NCBI GenBank assembly: GCA_965369385.1
Contig: CBDUQP010000036.1
Coordinates: forward strand, 1 to 26,014
DNA: 26,014 nucleotides
Origin: CBDUQP01 sp965369385
GTDB taxonomy: Bacteria > Planctomycetota > Phycisphaerae > SM23-33
Reading direction: 5' to 3'
Each line of letters opens with the position of its first letter. The first letter of the stretch is position 1. Below the pieces are notes generated by a model that saw only the letters and a program-made list of their open reading frames with translations, did no database searches and had not been told where the DNA came from. Shown here piece by piece: positions 14,673 to 21,984 of the stretch. The position numbers were made by a program, and so were the translations under genes.

Positions 14673-14772
14673 TAGCTGACCGCGGCTGTGAATTTTGATG
14701 CAGGCAATTGCGGCATTTTCGGAAAGAAGCGGACGGGGATCGGAAAAGGCCACTCAAGAGGCCAACAAAACT

Positions 14773-14802
14773 TCAAAAACGTTGCAATTATTGCATTTTT
14801 GA
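14773..14802. other. AT-rich hairpin
   Basis: TCAAAAA (14773-14779) pairs with TTTTTGA (14796-14802), and inside it TGCAAT pairs with ATTGCA around a single T; a 3-base bulge (CGT) separates the stems. On the plus strand it could also terminate transcription, since the 3' arm begins with five T. Confidence 0.4.
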
Positions 14803-14917
14803 GTCCAAGATCGAGGGAAGAGAACGCCGATTCACACACTATGCTAACAGCTTATCTGATTGGGGATTAGCGGATGGTCCTCGAGGCCGCCGCTGATCGA
14901 CAAATCGGCCTGATCTC

Positions 14918-14940
14918 ACCATGCATCACCATTGCATGGT
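14918..14940. other. Perfect 8-bp hairpin
   Basis: ACCATGCA (14918-14925) and TGCATGGT (14933-14940) pair around a 7-base loop. No T-run follows. Confidence 0.4.
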
Positions 14941-14970
14941 TTCCAATTCAGTGGTCCTCAGCAACTCGCC

Positions 14971-15001
14971 ATAAACGTGCCCAAGTTGCCCACGAAACGA
15001 T
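14971..15001 (+). repeat. Dispersed 31-bp repeat, copy 2
   Basis: Matches 11979-12009 at 28 of 31 positions in the same orientation, differing only by three G/A transitions. It lies about 170 bases upstream of asd. Confidence 0.55.
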
Positions 15002-15119
15002 GAAACATGCGGCCGCTCAGGGCTGCCATATTGAAGGAAACCGTCCAAACCGGGCGATTATGGCCCCTTTTCCGGCCGAAGAGGGTTTTCGTAATACCTC
15101 TGATCTGCTATGATCCTCG

Positions 15120-15140
15120 GTCCGTCCAACGTGGGCGGAC
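15120..15140 (+). promoter_or_regulatory. asd leader hairpin with upstream -10 element
   Basis: GTCCGTCC (15120-15127) pairs with GGGCGGAC (15133-15140) with one G-U pair and loop AACGT. A TATGAT at 15110-15115 could be the -10 element, which would place this hairpin at the very 5' end of the asd message, where it might stabilise it. Confidence 0.4.
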
Positions 15141-15170
15141 GAATAACAATCCAGATGACAGGTGATAATG

Positions 15171-16169
15171 ATGTCCAGAAATGTAGCTATTATGGGTGCC
15201 ACCGGCGCGGTGGGCACCGAGTTTCTGAGAATCCTCGCAGAACGTGATTTCCAGATGGACAGCCTCACGCTGCTGGCGAGCGAGCGGTCTGCCGGAAAGA
15301 AGCTCATGTTCCGCGGCGCGGAGCTTGAGGTGAAGTTGCTCACGGAAGACTGCTTCGAGGGTATCGATATAGTCCTCGCGTCCGCAGGCGGCGGTCTGTC
15401 CAAGCAGTTCGCACCGGCCGCTATCAAAGCAGGCGCCATCATCGTGGATAACACGTCGGCGTTCCGCATGGATCCCGAAGTGCCCCTCGTTGTCCCCGAG
15501 GTCAATCCCGAGGACATCAAGAAGCACAAGGGTATCATCGCCAACCCGAACTGCTCCACGATTATCATGAACGTTCCGGTCTGGCCGCTGCACAAGGTCA
15601 ACCCGATCAAGAGAATCATCGTCAGCACCTACCAGGCCGCCAGCGGCGCAGGCGCTGCGGCTATGGAAGAACTCAAGGTAGGCGCACAGGCAATGCTGAA
15701 TGGCGAAGATTTCACGCCGAAGGTACTGCCCCACCCGGCAGCCTTCAACGTGTTCAGCCATAACTCCAAGGTAGGCCCGGACGGATATAACGAAGAAGAG
15801 ATCAAGATGGTCAAGGAGACCAGAAAGATCTTCCATTGCGACGATATTATGATCGCGGCTACTTGCGTTCGCGTTCCGGTGCTGCGGGCACACAGCGAGT
15901 CGATCAATATCGAGTTTACCAACCCGATCACCGAGCAGGAAGTTCGCGATATTCTCGCAGACGCACCCGGCATCAAGATCGTGGATGATCGCGAAAACAG
16001 CTATTTCCCCATGCCGCTGGACGCCAGCGATCAGGACGATATCTTCGTCGGAAGAATCCGCAGCGACATCAGCCAGCCCGACGGCCGTGGTATCGAAATG
16101 TTCGTCGCGGGCGACCAGATTCGCAAAGGCGCTGCCACCAACGCCGTGCAGATCGCCGAAATGCTGTAA
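15171..16169 (+). CDS. asd: Aspartate-semialdehyde dehydrogenase
   Basis: The 332-residue NADP enzyme reduces aspartyl phosphate to aspartate semialdehyde, the branch point to lysine, diaminopimelate, methionine and threonine. The nucleotide-binding loop GATGAVG (9-15) opens the protein; the catalytic cysteine is Cys128 in ANPNCST, and STYQAASGAGAAAMEEL follows as in the family. Several starts are close together (GTG 15162, ATG 15168, ATG 15171); AGGTG upstream is best spaced for 15171. It has its own probable promoter and leader hairpin and ends in a strong terminator, so it is monocistronic. Functionally it links to the cell-wall and methionine genes elsewhere in the window. Confidence 0.93.
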   Translation: MSRNVAIMGATGAVGTEFLRILAERDFQMDSLTLLASERSAGKKLMFRGAELEVKLLTEDCFEGIDIVLASAGGGLSKQFAPAAIKAGAIIVDNTSAFRMDPEVPLVVPEVNPEDIKKHKGIIANPNCSTIIMNVPVWPLHKVNPIKRIIVSTYQAASGAGAAAMEELKVGAQAMLNGEDFTPKVLPHPAAFNVFSHNSKVGPDGYNEEEIKMVKETRKIFHCDDIMIAATCVRVPVLRAHSESINIEFTNPITEQEVRDILADAPGIKIVDDRENSYFPMPLDASDQDDIFVGRIRSDISQPDGRGIEMFVAGDQIRKGAATNAVQIAEML

Positions 16170-16194
16170 GTTGCTCCTGAACTAAGCTGAATCC

Positions 16195-16237
16195 CGGCGG
16201 TGCGGGCCTTGATTGGCCTGCACCGCCGTCTTTTATT
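16195..16237 (+). terminator. Strong intrinsic terminator of asd
   Basis: CGGCGGTGC pairs with GCACCGCCG, continued by a wobble pair and GGCC/GGCC... specifically GGCC (16205-16208) with GGCC (16215-16218) around TTGATT; the stem spans 16195-16228 and is followed by TCTTTTATT. Confidence 0.85.
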
Positions 16238-16272
16238 GTCGCAGACAGCAGCATATGCTATCGTGACACGTC

Positions 16273-17088
16273 ATGTGCGAAATGTGTGAAGAAACCAACG
16301 CAAAATCCGATCTACCGCCCCGCCGCAACATCAAGCTGGTGATCGGCTATAATGGGGCTGCGTATCACGGGTGGCAGAGGCAGGCCGACGGGATAATCAC
16401 CGTTCAGCAGCAGATCGAGGATGTCGCCACGCGTGTGATGAAGCATCGTGTGATACTCTTCGGTGCGGGCAGAACCGATGCCGGCGTGCATGCGTCCGGG
16501 CAGGTTGCCAATTTCTACACGCAGAACTTCAGAATCCCGCCTGATGGCATACGCCGGGCGATAACCTCGCGACTCCAGCACGATATCGTCCTTCATTCCG
16601 CAAATGAGGTAGACGAGAAGTTCCACGCGTCCCGCTCTGCTGTCGGAAAGACATATCGCTACAGGCTACACGTGGGCCCCACGCGACCGGTCGAACTGAA
16701 CAAGCAGGTGTATCACTATTACAAGATGCTTGACGTGGACAGCATGCGGCGGGCCGCAGGCAAGCTGATCGGAACGCATGATTTCCGGGGACTGGCAAGC
16801 GCTGCCGAGATTCGCGACAATACCGTACGCACAATATACCGCTGCGATGTATCGAGCCACGGGCAGGAAATCCACGTTTCGGTGCAGGGAAACGGGTTCC
16901 TGTACAATATGGTCCGCAATCTGGTGGGAACGCTAACCGAAATCGGGCGAGGGCACTGGACGCCTGACCGGATAGACATGGTCCTGGCCACCCGAGATCG
17001 CAAAGCCGCCGGCCCGTGCCTTCCGCCGGATGGACTATCAATGGTGTGCGTGCACTATGACGGGGCCGACCTGGCGATTGACGGATGA
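16273..17088 (+). CDS. truA: tRNA pseudouridine(38-40) synthase
   Basis: The 271-residue enzyme converts uridines 38, 39 and 40 of the tRNA anticodon arm to pseudouridine. The catalytic aspartate is Asp69 in AGRTDAGVHASGQV, the hallmark motif of TruA, preceded by IGYNGAAYHGWQRQ and followed by FHASRSAVGKTYRYRL and FLYNMVRNLVGTL, all family signatures. The N-terminus has about 18 extra residues with a CxxC pair (MCEMCEE), unusual for TruA. No Shine-Dalgarno site precedes ATG 16273, and a start at 16282 is possible. It lies between the asd terminator and the dnaN promoter and is probably expressed alone. Confidence 0.9.
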   Translation: MCEMCEETNAKSDLPPRRNIKLVIGYNGAAYHGWQRQADGIITVQQQIEDVATRVMKHRVILFGAGRTDAGVHASGQVANFYTQNFRIPPDGIRRAITSRLQHDIVLHSANEVDEKFHASRSAVGKTYRYRLHVGPTRPVELNKQVYHYYKMLDVDSMRRAAGKLIGTHDFRGLASAAEIRDNTVRTIYRCDVSSHGQEIHVSVQGNGFLYNMVRNLVGTLTEIGRGHWTPDRIDMVLATRDRKAAGPCLPPDGLSMVCVHYDGADLAIDG

Positions 17089-17181
17089 CATTGTCCAAAG
17101 AACTCAAGAAAGCTCCGAAATACTCCCAAAACGCCTGCGGGCCTCGAAGCATCTTGAAAAGACCCGAAAAGCCGTAATCAC

Positions 17182-17210
17182 TTGCATAAACGCTCCGCGT
17201 TGCGTATAAA
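17182..17210 (+). promoter_or_regulatory. Probable sigma-70 promoter of dnaN
   Basis: TTGCAT (17182-17187), a 17-base spacer and TATAAA (17205-17210), giving a leader of about 57 bases before the dnaN start. Confidence 0.6.
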
Positions 17211-17273
17211 TCGGCAGTAGTATCGCTCGTAACAGGTTAAGACGTGTCCACAAAGAACTAAGGAAGGTGGGTC

Positions 17274-18371
17274 ATGAAAGTTATCGCGCAGACCGCAGCA
17301 TTGCAGGAAGCATTGACTCTTGTGGGCAGCATCGTTCAAGCACGAACCCCAAAGCCGGTCCTCCAGTGCGTAAAGCTAGTCGCTGCGGATAATTCCCTCA
17401 CGCTGCTTTCCACCGACCTCGAAGCCGGCGCCCGCTTCCAGATCAACGCCGTCCAGATCGAGGAAGAAGGCGAGGCCCTCATACCGGCCAGTCGGCTGAT
17501 GGGTATCGTACGCGAATCCAGCGACGAGAGCCTCACCATCGAAACCGAAAAAGATGCCTGCCATATCCGTGGCAAGGGAACACACTTCAAGGTATTCGGA
17601 TATGACCCCGCCGAGTATCCCGCTGTGGCTGAGTTCGCCGAAGCTGCCGACTTCACCGTTTCCGCCGGCACGCTGGGCCAGATGATCGGAAAAACACTCT
17701 TCGCCACCGCCAAGGCCCACAGCCACTACGCCATCTCAGGCGTCCTGTGGGAAGCGTCCGACAAGAAGCTCAAGCTTGTCGCCACCGACGGGCACCGCCT
17801 GGCGATGGCAAAGGGACAGCTCAAGACGGCGGCCACGAAGGAAGTCAGCGCGATCGTCCCTGCCAAGCTCATGAACCTCGTACAACGCATCACCACCGAT
17901 GATGATCAGGATCTCGAAGTCAAGATCGAGGAAAACCAGATACTCGTGCGGACCCCGCGGGCAGTGCTCGTCAGTTCGCTCGTGCAGGGAAATTTCCCCA
18001 AATATGAAGATGTAGTCCCCAAAGACGCTACCCGCACCGCGACTATCCAGACCGATGAATTCAGCCACCGTATCAGGCAGGCCGCCTTGCTCACCAACGA
18101 GGAGTCACGGGGTGTGAAACTCAGCTTTTCGGCAACCGAGGCAACCCTCACAAGCCGCGCTCCCGAAGCAGGCGAGGCGGAAGTGACTTTCCCGATCGTG
18201 CTCGAAGGCGACGGGATCGAAATGGGATTCAACCCGGCATTCCTGTCCGATGCGCTGAAGGTAATCAATGGCGGACACATCACATTCGAAATGACAGAAC
18301 CCAGCCGCCCGGCCATGATCAAGACCGGAAGCGATTTCCTCTACGTTATCATGCCCGTGAGCCTGGACTGA
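17274..18371 (+). CDS. dnaN: DNA polymerase III beta subunit (sliding clamp)
   Basis: The 365-residue protein forms the dimeric ring that holds DNA polymerase III on DNA and serves as a docking platform for other replication and repair proteins. The family pattern runs throughout: VLQCVKLVA near the start, FATAKAHSHYAISGVLWE and VATDGHRLAMAKG in the second domain, and the C-terminal YVIMPVSLD, equivalent to the YVVMPM end that forms part of the peptide-binding cleft. AAGG six bases upstream supports ATG 17274. The usual partners dnaA and recF are not adjacent; instead a DciA-type gene follows on the same strand, so this is a partly rearranged replication cluster. Confidence 0.93.
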   Translation: MKVIAQTAALQEALTLVGSIVQARTPKPVLQCVKLVAADNSLTLLSTDLEAGARFQINAVQIEEEGEALIPASRLMGIVRESSDESLTIETEKDACHIRGKGTHFKVFGYDPAEYPAVAEFAEAADFTVSAGTLGQMIGKTLFATAKAHSHYAISGVLWEASDKKLKLVATDGHRLAMAKGQLKTAATKEVSAIVPAKLMNLVQRITTDDDQDLEVKIEENQILVRTPRAVLVSSLVQGNFPKYEDVVPKDATRTATIQTDEFSHRIRQAALLTNEESRGVKLSFSATEATLTSRAPEAGEAEVTFPIVLEGDGIEMGFNPAFLSDALKVINGGHITFEMTEPSRPAMIKTGSDFLYVIMPVSLD

Positions 18372-18553
18372 CCGCGGCTGCAAGTAACTGGTAGATAAAT
18401 GTAAACAGACGCACTATTCGCCAATGAAGGGCTAAAGCTTTCGCGTTGATTTTGGCGATGCAATTGATAGGTTGGTACCGGACAGGGCCGCCATCACGGA
18501 CCCAATGAACGTGACGACCGGCAAAACACATCGGTCAAACCGGGAGTACTGTC

Positions 18554-18937
18554 ATGGATGACGCACAGCTTCGTACCATATGGCAACAGAAGCGCCCGTA
18601 CGACACCACCGCCGCTCTGGCAGGTCCGCTGAGTATCCTGATGAAACACAAACTCGCCAAGCGGGTGAAGCAACTCGGACAACTGGGCGCGATATGGGAT
18701 GAAGTGATCCCCGACCAATTGCGTGAACACACCGCACTGGAATCCTTCAATCGCGGCACGCTGACCGTAATGGTAGACTCCGCATCCCACCGTTTTCAGA
18801 TTCAAAGCGTGCTCAATAACGGGCTGACCGCCGAGATTCGCACCAGGTTCAGCGGCGCCCTCAACCGTATTAAGCTAATCCCCGGACAGTTCTACTCGAT
18901 AGACGTGGAAACCGGGGCAAAACGCTATAACTTGTGA
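18554..18937 (+). CDS. dciA: DUF721 / DciA-family protein
   Basis: The 127-residue protein matches DUF721 (DciA), which in many bacteria lacking DnaC helps load the replicative helicase DnaB. The conserved core is LAKRVKQLGQLGAIWDEVIPDQLREHTALESFNRGTLTVMVDSASHRFQIQSVLNNGLTAEIR, with the tryptophan near residue 49 typical of the family. Family members often carry this domain alone or with an N-terminal extension; here the N-terminal part is about 30 residues. GGAG seven bases upstream supports ATG 18554. It lies 182 bases after dnaN, close enough for co-expression, though an own promoter is possible. The symbol rests on the domain call. Confidence 0.75.
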   Translation: MDDAQLRTIWQQKRPYDTTAALAGPLSILMKHKLAKRVKQLGQLGAIWDEVIPDQLREHTALESFNRGTLTVMVDSASHRFQIQSVLNNGLTAEIRTRFSGALNRIKLIPGQFYSIDVETGAKRYNL

Positions 18938-19013
18938 ATGCTGCGACCGCCGCCCGTGAGCCTGCCCATGCCGGCGAGATCAACGCCAGGACCCGCTACA
19001 CGGAAAGATCATC

Positions 19014-19886
19014 ATGGCTGTAACAACAGCATGCATAGCTGGCGAAGAAATCCACCGCCAATGGCACGCCGGGAGAATCTCCGGCCAGCGCCTCGCCCCA
19101 AAACAAACCCCGTTCGGACCGAGCAGTGAGATATTCCTCGTTCAGGACGACTCGGCTGAGTACTACATTCTGTCACGATACGGTCAAGGGCTCGCCAAGA
19201 CATCCCCTCGTCTCATAAAGAGCCGCGCAAATATCTACGCACTGAAAGAACTCGGCGTAAAATGCATCCTTGCCTGGGGAGCAGGCGGCGCTATCACACA
19301 CAACATAGCCGTCGGCGATATAGTTGTAGTTAACGATTTGATCGACCTCACAAGCCGCCGCGAGTCCACATTCTTCGACAATTCCCCACTTGGATACCTC
19401 CGACAGTTCCCGGTTTTCTGCCCCAGCCTGTGCAGCGTCGCGCAGGAAGTCCTTCATGACATGCGACTGATCTATCATCCCTCAATCACCGCCGCCATCA
19501 CCGAGGGCCCCCGCCTGGAAACACCCGCAGAGGTGAGACACCTGGCGTCAATCGGTGCGGAAATTGTAACCCACACATTCGTACCGGAGATATTCCTGGC
19601 CAGGGAATTGCAAATCTGCTACGCGGCAATCTGCTACGTAACCAATTACGCCGAAATGGGAAAACGTGAGCAACCGTTCATCGGAGGTTTGTTCTCTTCC
19701 GTGAAACCGCAGCAGACCAATGATCACCTGGCCGCTGTCGTAAACGTTATGGGAAATATCGCCTCGGAACTGGCCGAGCAGATTGACGAAGATGCCGACT
19801 CCTGCCAATGCGCGACCCCCATGGCCCAGATGATAGACCAATACGACCTACCCGCCGACTGGCACAAATGGCTAGCAGTCCGTTGA
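19014..19886 (+). CDS. Divergent MTAP/PNP-family nucleoside phosphorylase homologue
   Basis: The 290-residue protein follows the family of methylthioadenosine and purine nucleoside phosphorylases: TPFGPSSEI (32-40), SRANIYALKELGVKCILAWGAGGAI (70-94), and EGPRLETPAE then PEIFLARELQICYAAICYVTNYA (164-213). Several key positions differ. The N-terminal GGTG/GGSG phosphate loop is replaced by AGEE, RHG is RYG (55-57), the TTACG-type strand is AWGAGG, and the ribose-site methionine is His187. The base-site residue is Asn211 where MTAP has Asp, as in enzymes for 6-oxopurines such as methylthioinosine phosphorylase. It may therefore be a nucleosidase, a hydrolase of another nucleoside, or a regulatory relative. 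The last four residues and the stop are supplied by an inserted repeat. Confidence 0.75.
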   Translation: MAVTTACIAGEEIHRQWHAGRISGQRLAPKQTPFGPSSEIFLVQDDSAEYYILSRYGQGLAKTSPRLIKSRANIYALKELGVKCILAWGAGGAITHNIAVGDIVVVNDLIDLTSRRESTFFDNSPLGYLRQFPVFCPSLCSVAQEVLHDMRLIYHPSITAAITEGPRLETPAEVRHLASIGAEIVTHTFVPEIFLARELQICYAAICYVTNYAEMGKREQPFIGGLFSSVKPQQTNDHLAAVVNVMGNIASELAEQIDEDADSCQCATPMAQMIDQYDLPADWHKWLAVR

Positions 19887-20056
19887 AAAATGGATTCAGT
19901 CGCGAGTGCGCAGGATTTCAACGAGCATCAAGGAACGAAAGCGCTGGTCCCGATGTACATCGGGATCGAGTTTTCGTGACGCAGACGCGCAATTGAAAGG
20001 CCTGCCCGCCGAAGGAGGGCTCGCACGCAGTAAGAATAGCTTTTTCAACGGGCTGC
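19875..20056. mobile_element. MITE-like palindromic element with 16-bp terminal inverted repeats
   Basis: GCAGTCCGTTGAAAAA (19875-19890) and, inverted, TTTTTCAACGGGCTGC (20041-20056) differ at one base. Inside, GCAGGATTTCAA (19910-19921) mirrors TTGAAAGGCCTGC (19993-20005), ACGAAA (19935-19940) mirrors TTTCGT (19972-19977), and the centre is a perfect 18-base palindrome (19948-19965). The whole could fold as one long imperfect hairpin. It has no coding capacity. The left end overlaps the 3' end of the upstream gene, whose stop codon (19884-19886) lies in the terminal repeat. No target duplication was found. Confidence 0.6.
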
Positions 20057-20086
20057 CAGACGCCTGACACCAAACTCCCTATCCCC

Positions 20087-20131
20087 AAAGAACACGGCAG
20101 GACACATCGCAGCCGCGCCACACCGCCTTTT
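20087..20131 (+). repeat. Degenerate 45-bp direct repeat, copy 1
   Basis: Matches 20538-20582 at 37 of 45 positions, beginning AAAGAACAC and ending GCCTTTT; most differences are transitions. The pair flanks about 400 bases of noncoding DNA. Confidence 0.5.
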
Positions 20132-20298
20132 TTGACATCTCAAATTCCAAAACATCCCCCCTAGAACAACATAACTCTTCACCCATCTGCATCGCTTTGG
20201 TCAGACAGCGGGAGCAAGTTGATGCTGATTCGACAAAAGCGTCGGCCCTGTATTAGAAAATATGGGGAAGATATGGAAGAAATATGAAATAGAGGTGT

Positions 20299-20340
20299 TG
20301 CGTAAACGGAGTTTTCACATTATTGCAAAATGCGTAAACG
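20299..20340 (+). repeat. Pair of TGCGTAAACG repeats
   Basis: TGCGTAAACG occurs at 20299-20308 and 20331-20340, 32 bases apart. Only two copies exist and the flanks are unrelated, so it may be a binding-site pair. Confidence 0.4.
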
Positions 20341-20369
20341 TAAGTATCTTTTTCGATTGGGATTAAAGG

Positions 20370-20417
20370 CGGGACGGTTACTATTTAGACGTCGGATAAG
20401 AGTCGGGACGGTTGCTA
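20370..20417 (+). repeat. Pair of REP-like repeats CGGGACGGTT(A/G)CTA
   Basis: The 14-base motif occurs at 20370-20383 and 20404-20417 with one difference, 34 bases apart. Short GC-rich repeats of this kind are common in REP sequences mobilised by IS200-like transposases, but no transposase is present. Confidence 0.45.
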
Positions 20418-20449
20418 CACTATTGGGCAGGGAGCCTGGTGTGTAATAC

Positions 20450-20519
20450 GCGAAAAGGCGGTACAGGCACGTGCGCTCCGCCTTCGGCTACGCTTCTTGA
20501 GCCAGTCCCGCTTTTTCGC
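20450..20519. repeat. Inverted repeat of about 12 bp
   Basis: GCGAAAAGGCGG (20450-20461) is mirrored by CCCGCTTTTTCGC (20507-20519), separated by 45 bases that include the small hairpin-forming CCGCCTTCGG. Confidence 0.4.
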
Positions 20520-20537
20520 TCAAACATTCCCCTTCTA

Positions 20538-20582
20538 AAAGAACACAGTAGGACGCAGCGCAACCACGCCACGCAGCCTTTT
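20538..20582 (+). repeat. Degenerate 45-bp direct repeat, copy 2
   Basis: Second copy of the 20087-20131 repeat, same orientation, about 82 percent identical by eye. Confidence 0.5.
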
Positions 20583-20642
20583 CAAGTTAACGTGCAGTTA
20601 CTCTGCACACCTGGCGCTACGCCCGTACCTGTGTTCTAATTC

Positions 20643-21878
20643 CTATGCCAATTCGCCCGCGTTCTCAACCACCTTGGCTATGATCTCGCCAATGGCGTCA
20701 ATCGTTTCGTCATCCGCGTCCAGCCACTGATGCCCCAGGCACAGCACGCGATCCGTGCCAATACCCTCAGCCACTTCGCACTTGCCATCCGCCACGCGGA
20801 ACCGCTCAGGAGGCATGTTGTAGATCAAATGCTTGTAGACCACGCCGTAGGTCTTGCCCATCCCCAGGCCCTCGGCAGCGATGGCTTCGGCTATCCGGTC
20901 AATAGGGATATCCGCAATCGCCTGGTCTTCACCGTCAAACATCACGCAAAAACAGTAATAGCTCTGCTCTGTCGCCAGCCGCCCGCGAGCCTGAACGCTC
21001 ACGCCCGGCACATCCGCCAGCCGCTGGGCAATCCTGTCGCGATTCACGTTGTAACGAGCCACGCGATCGGCCAGTTCGTCCATCTGGCCGAGGAGAATCG
21101 TCGCTTCAAAAGCAGTCCCGCGATAATTGTGACACAACAGACCGGTCGCTGGGGGCGTCTTCGCCTCGCTCTGGACCACACCGCGGCCGTAGCCGATATG
21201 CTTCAGGCGATAGATCGTCTCAGCCAGTTCAATGTCATTGGTCAGGCATATTCCGCCCTCGCCGCTGGCCACGGTTTTTGTCTGCTGAAAACTGAATGAC
21301 CCCACGCGGCCCCAACTGCCCACTCCCCGCCCGGCCCACTTTCCGCCGTGCATGTGGGCACAATCCTCCACCACGGGCAAACCGTGCTGGTCGGCAATGG
21401 CGAGTATCGCCTCAAGGTCGGCCATCGAGCCATACAGGTGCACGGGTATAATCGCCTTCGTTCGATCCGTAATCGCCTGGCGAACTTTCACCGGATCCAG
21501 ACACAGCGTAGTCGGCTCGATATCCACAAACACAACGTTGGCACCGACGTAGTGAGCAGCCATAGCAGTCGCCGGCCAGGTAAGCGCGGGTACAATCACC
21601 TCGTCGCCCGGCCCCACGCCAAGTGCAGCCAGGGCACATTCCAGTGTGGCGGTACCGTTAACCATATACACACCATGAGCGGCATCATGATAGTCAGCAA
21701 AGACGGTTTCGAAATCCTGCTCGGCTTCGCTGTTGAATGACCACTTGCGAGAGAAGTACAGCTCGCGAAGTTTATCGGCAGTCTTGTCATACAACGGTGG
21801 CCAGGCGGGACCTACCAAGGCATCGCCGCTCACGGGCTTACCGCCATTCACGGCCAGTATCTTCTTTTTATCGCTCAT
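20643..21878 (-). CDS. DegT/DnrJ/EryC1/StrS-family PLP aminotransferase
   Basis: The 411-residue protein is a sugar or cyclitol aminotransferase of the DegT family. The PLP lysine is Lys201 in SFQQTKTVASGEGG, the cofactor-binding Asp172 is in VVEDCAHMHGG, and VPALTWPATAMAAHYVGANVVFVDIEPTTLCLDP (96-129) is the usual mid-domain. Members near this type, such as AHBA synthase or scyllo-inosose aminotransferase, act on keto-cyclitols or keto-sugars; the substrate here cannot be told. The start is ATG 21878, before the conserved ILAVNGGKPV; the frame further upstream is unrelated to the family. It diverges from an AraC regulator, which probably controls it. No sugar-nucleotide genes adjoin it, so a role in sugar breakdown is as likely as one in glycan synthesis. 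Confidence 0.88.
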   Translation of the reverse strand: MSDKKKILAVNGGKPVSGDALVGPAWPPLYDKTADKLRELYFSRKWSFNSEAEQDFETVFADYHDAAHGVYMVNGTATLECALAALGVGPGDEVIVPALTWPATAMAAHYVGANVVFVDIEPTTLCLDPVKVRQAITDRTKAIIPVHLYGSMADLEAILAIADQHGLPVVEDCAHMHGGKWAGRGVGSWGRVGSFSFQQTKTVASGEGGICLTNDIELAETIYRLKHIGYGRGVVQSEAKTPPATGLLCHNYRGTAFEATILLGQMDELADRVARYNVNRDRIAQRLADVPGVSVQARGRLATEQSYYCFCVMFDGEDQAIADIPIDRIAEAIAAEGLGMGKTYGVVYKHLIYNMPPERFRVADGKCEVAEGIGTDRVLCLGHQWLDADDETIDAIGEIIAKVVENAGELA

Positions 21879-21936
21879 AATGCTTTCACAGTACCATGTA
21901 TTTTCCAACACCGCCCTACCAGTTGGATTATGCGCA

Positions 21937-21964
21937 ATAATATGCCTTTCTTGGGAAGCTGCAA
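21937..21964 (-). promoter_or_regulatory. Possible promoter of the aminotransferase gene
   Basis: On the minus strand TTGCAG (21959-21964), a 16-base spacer and TATTAT (21937-21942). It lies in the 106-base divergent control region shared with the AraC gene. Confidence 0.45.
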
Positions 21965-21984
21965 ATGGGTAAACTGACAAACAT

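Larger units (their letters stand above)
14488..15170. other. 680-bp noncoding region rich in inverted repeats
   Basis: No open frame here looks coding. Apart from the terminator above it holds a nested long hairpin (14615-14672), two further strong hairpins (14773-14802, 14918-14940), one copy of the dispersed 31-bp repeat and the asd leader. It may contain one or more small RNAs or the remains of mobile elements. Confidence 0.55.
20057..20642. other. 586-bp noncoding region with degenerate repeats
   Basis: No coding sequence is supported. The region holds a 45-bp direct repeat at its two ends, two shorter pairs of direct repeats and an inverted repeat, listed separately. Together with the MITE-like element it forms a repeat island between the nucleoside phosphorylase homologue and the aminotransferase, probably the remains of past insertions. 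Confidence 0.55.

Noticed and set aside
15442..15456. DnaA-box-like CGTGGATAA in asd
   Set aside because: It has one mismatch, lies inside a coding region and has no companion box nearby.
14676..18380. CTGACCGCGGCTG shared by 14676-14688 and 18368-18380
   Set aside because: Only 13 bases, no similarity around it, and one copy overlaps the dnaN stop; chance is a fair explanation.
18418..18458. TCGCCAA/TTGGCGA inverted repeat between dnaN and dciA as terminator
   Set aside because: The arms are 27 bases apart and no T-run follows, so it does not support a terminator call.
20299..20417. Possible CRISPR-like array from repeats 32-34 bases apart
   Set aside because: The two repeat types occur twice each and differ from one another, the units are only 10-14 bases, and no cas genes are near.
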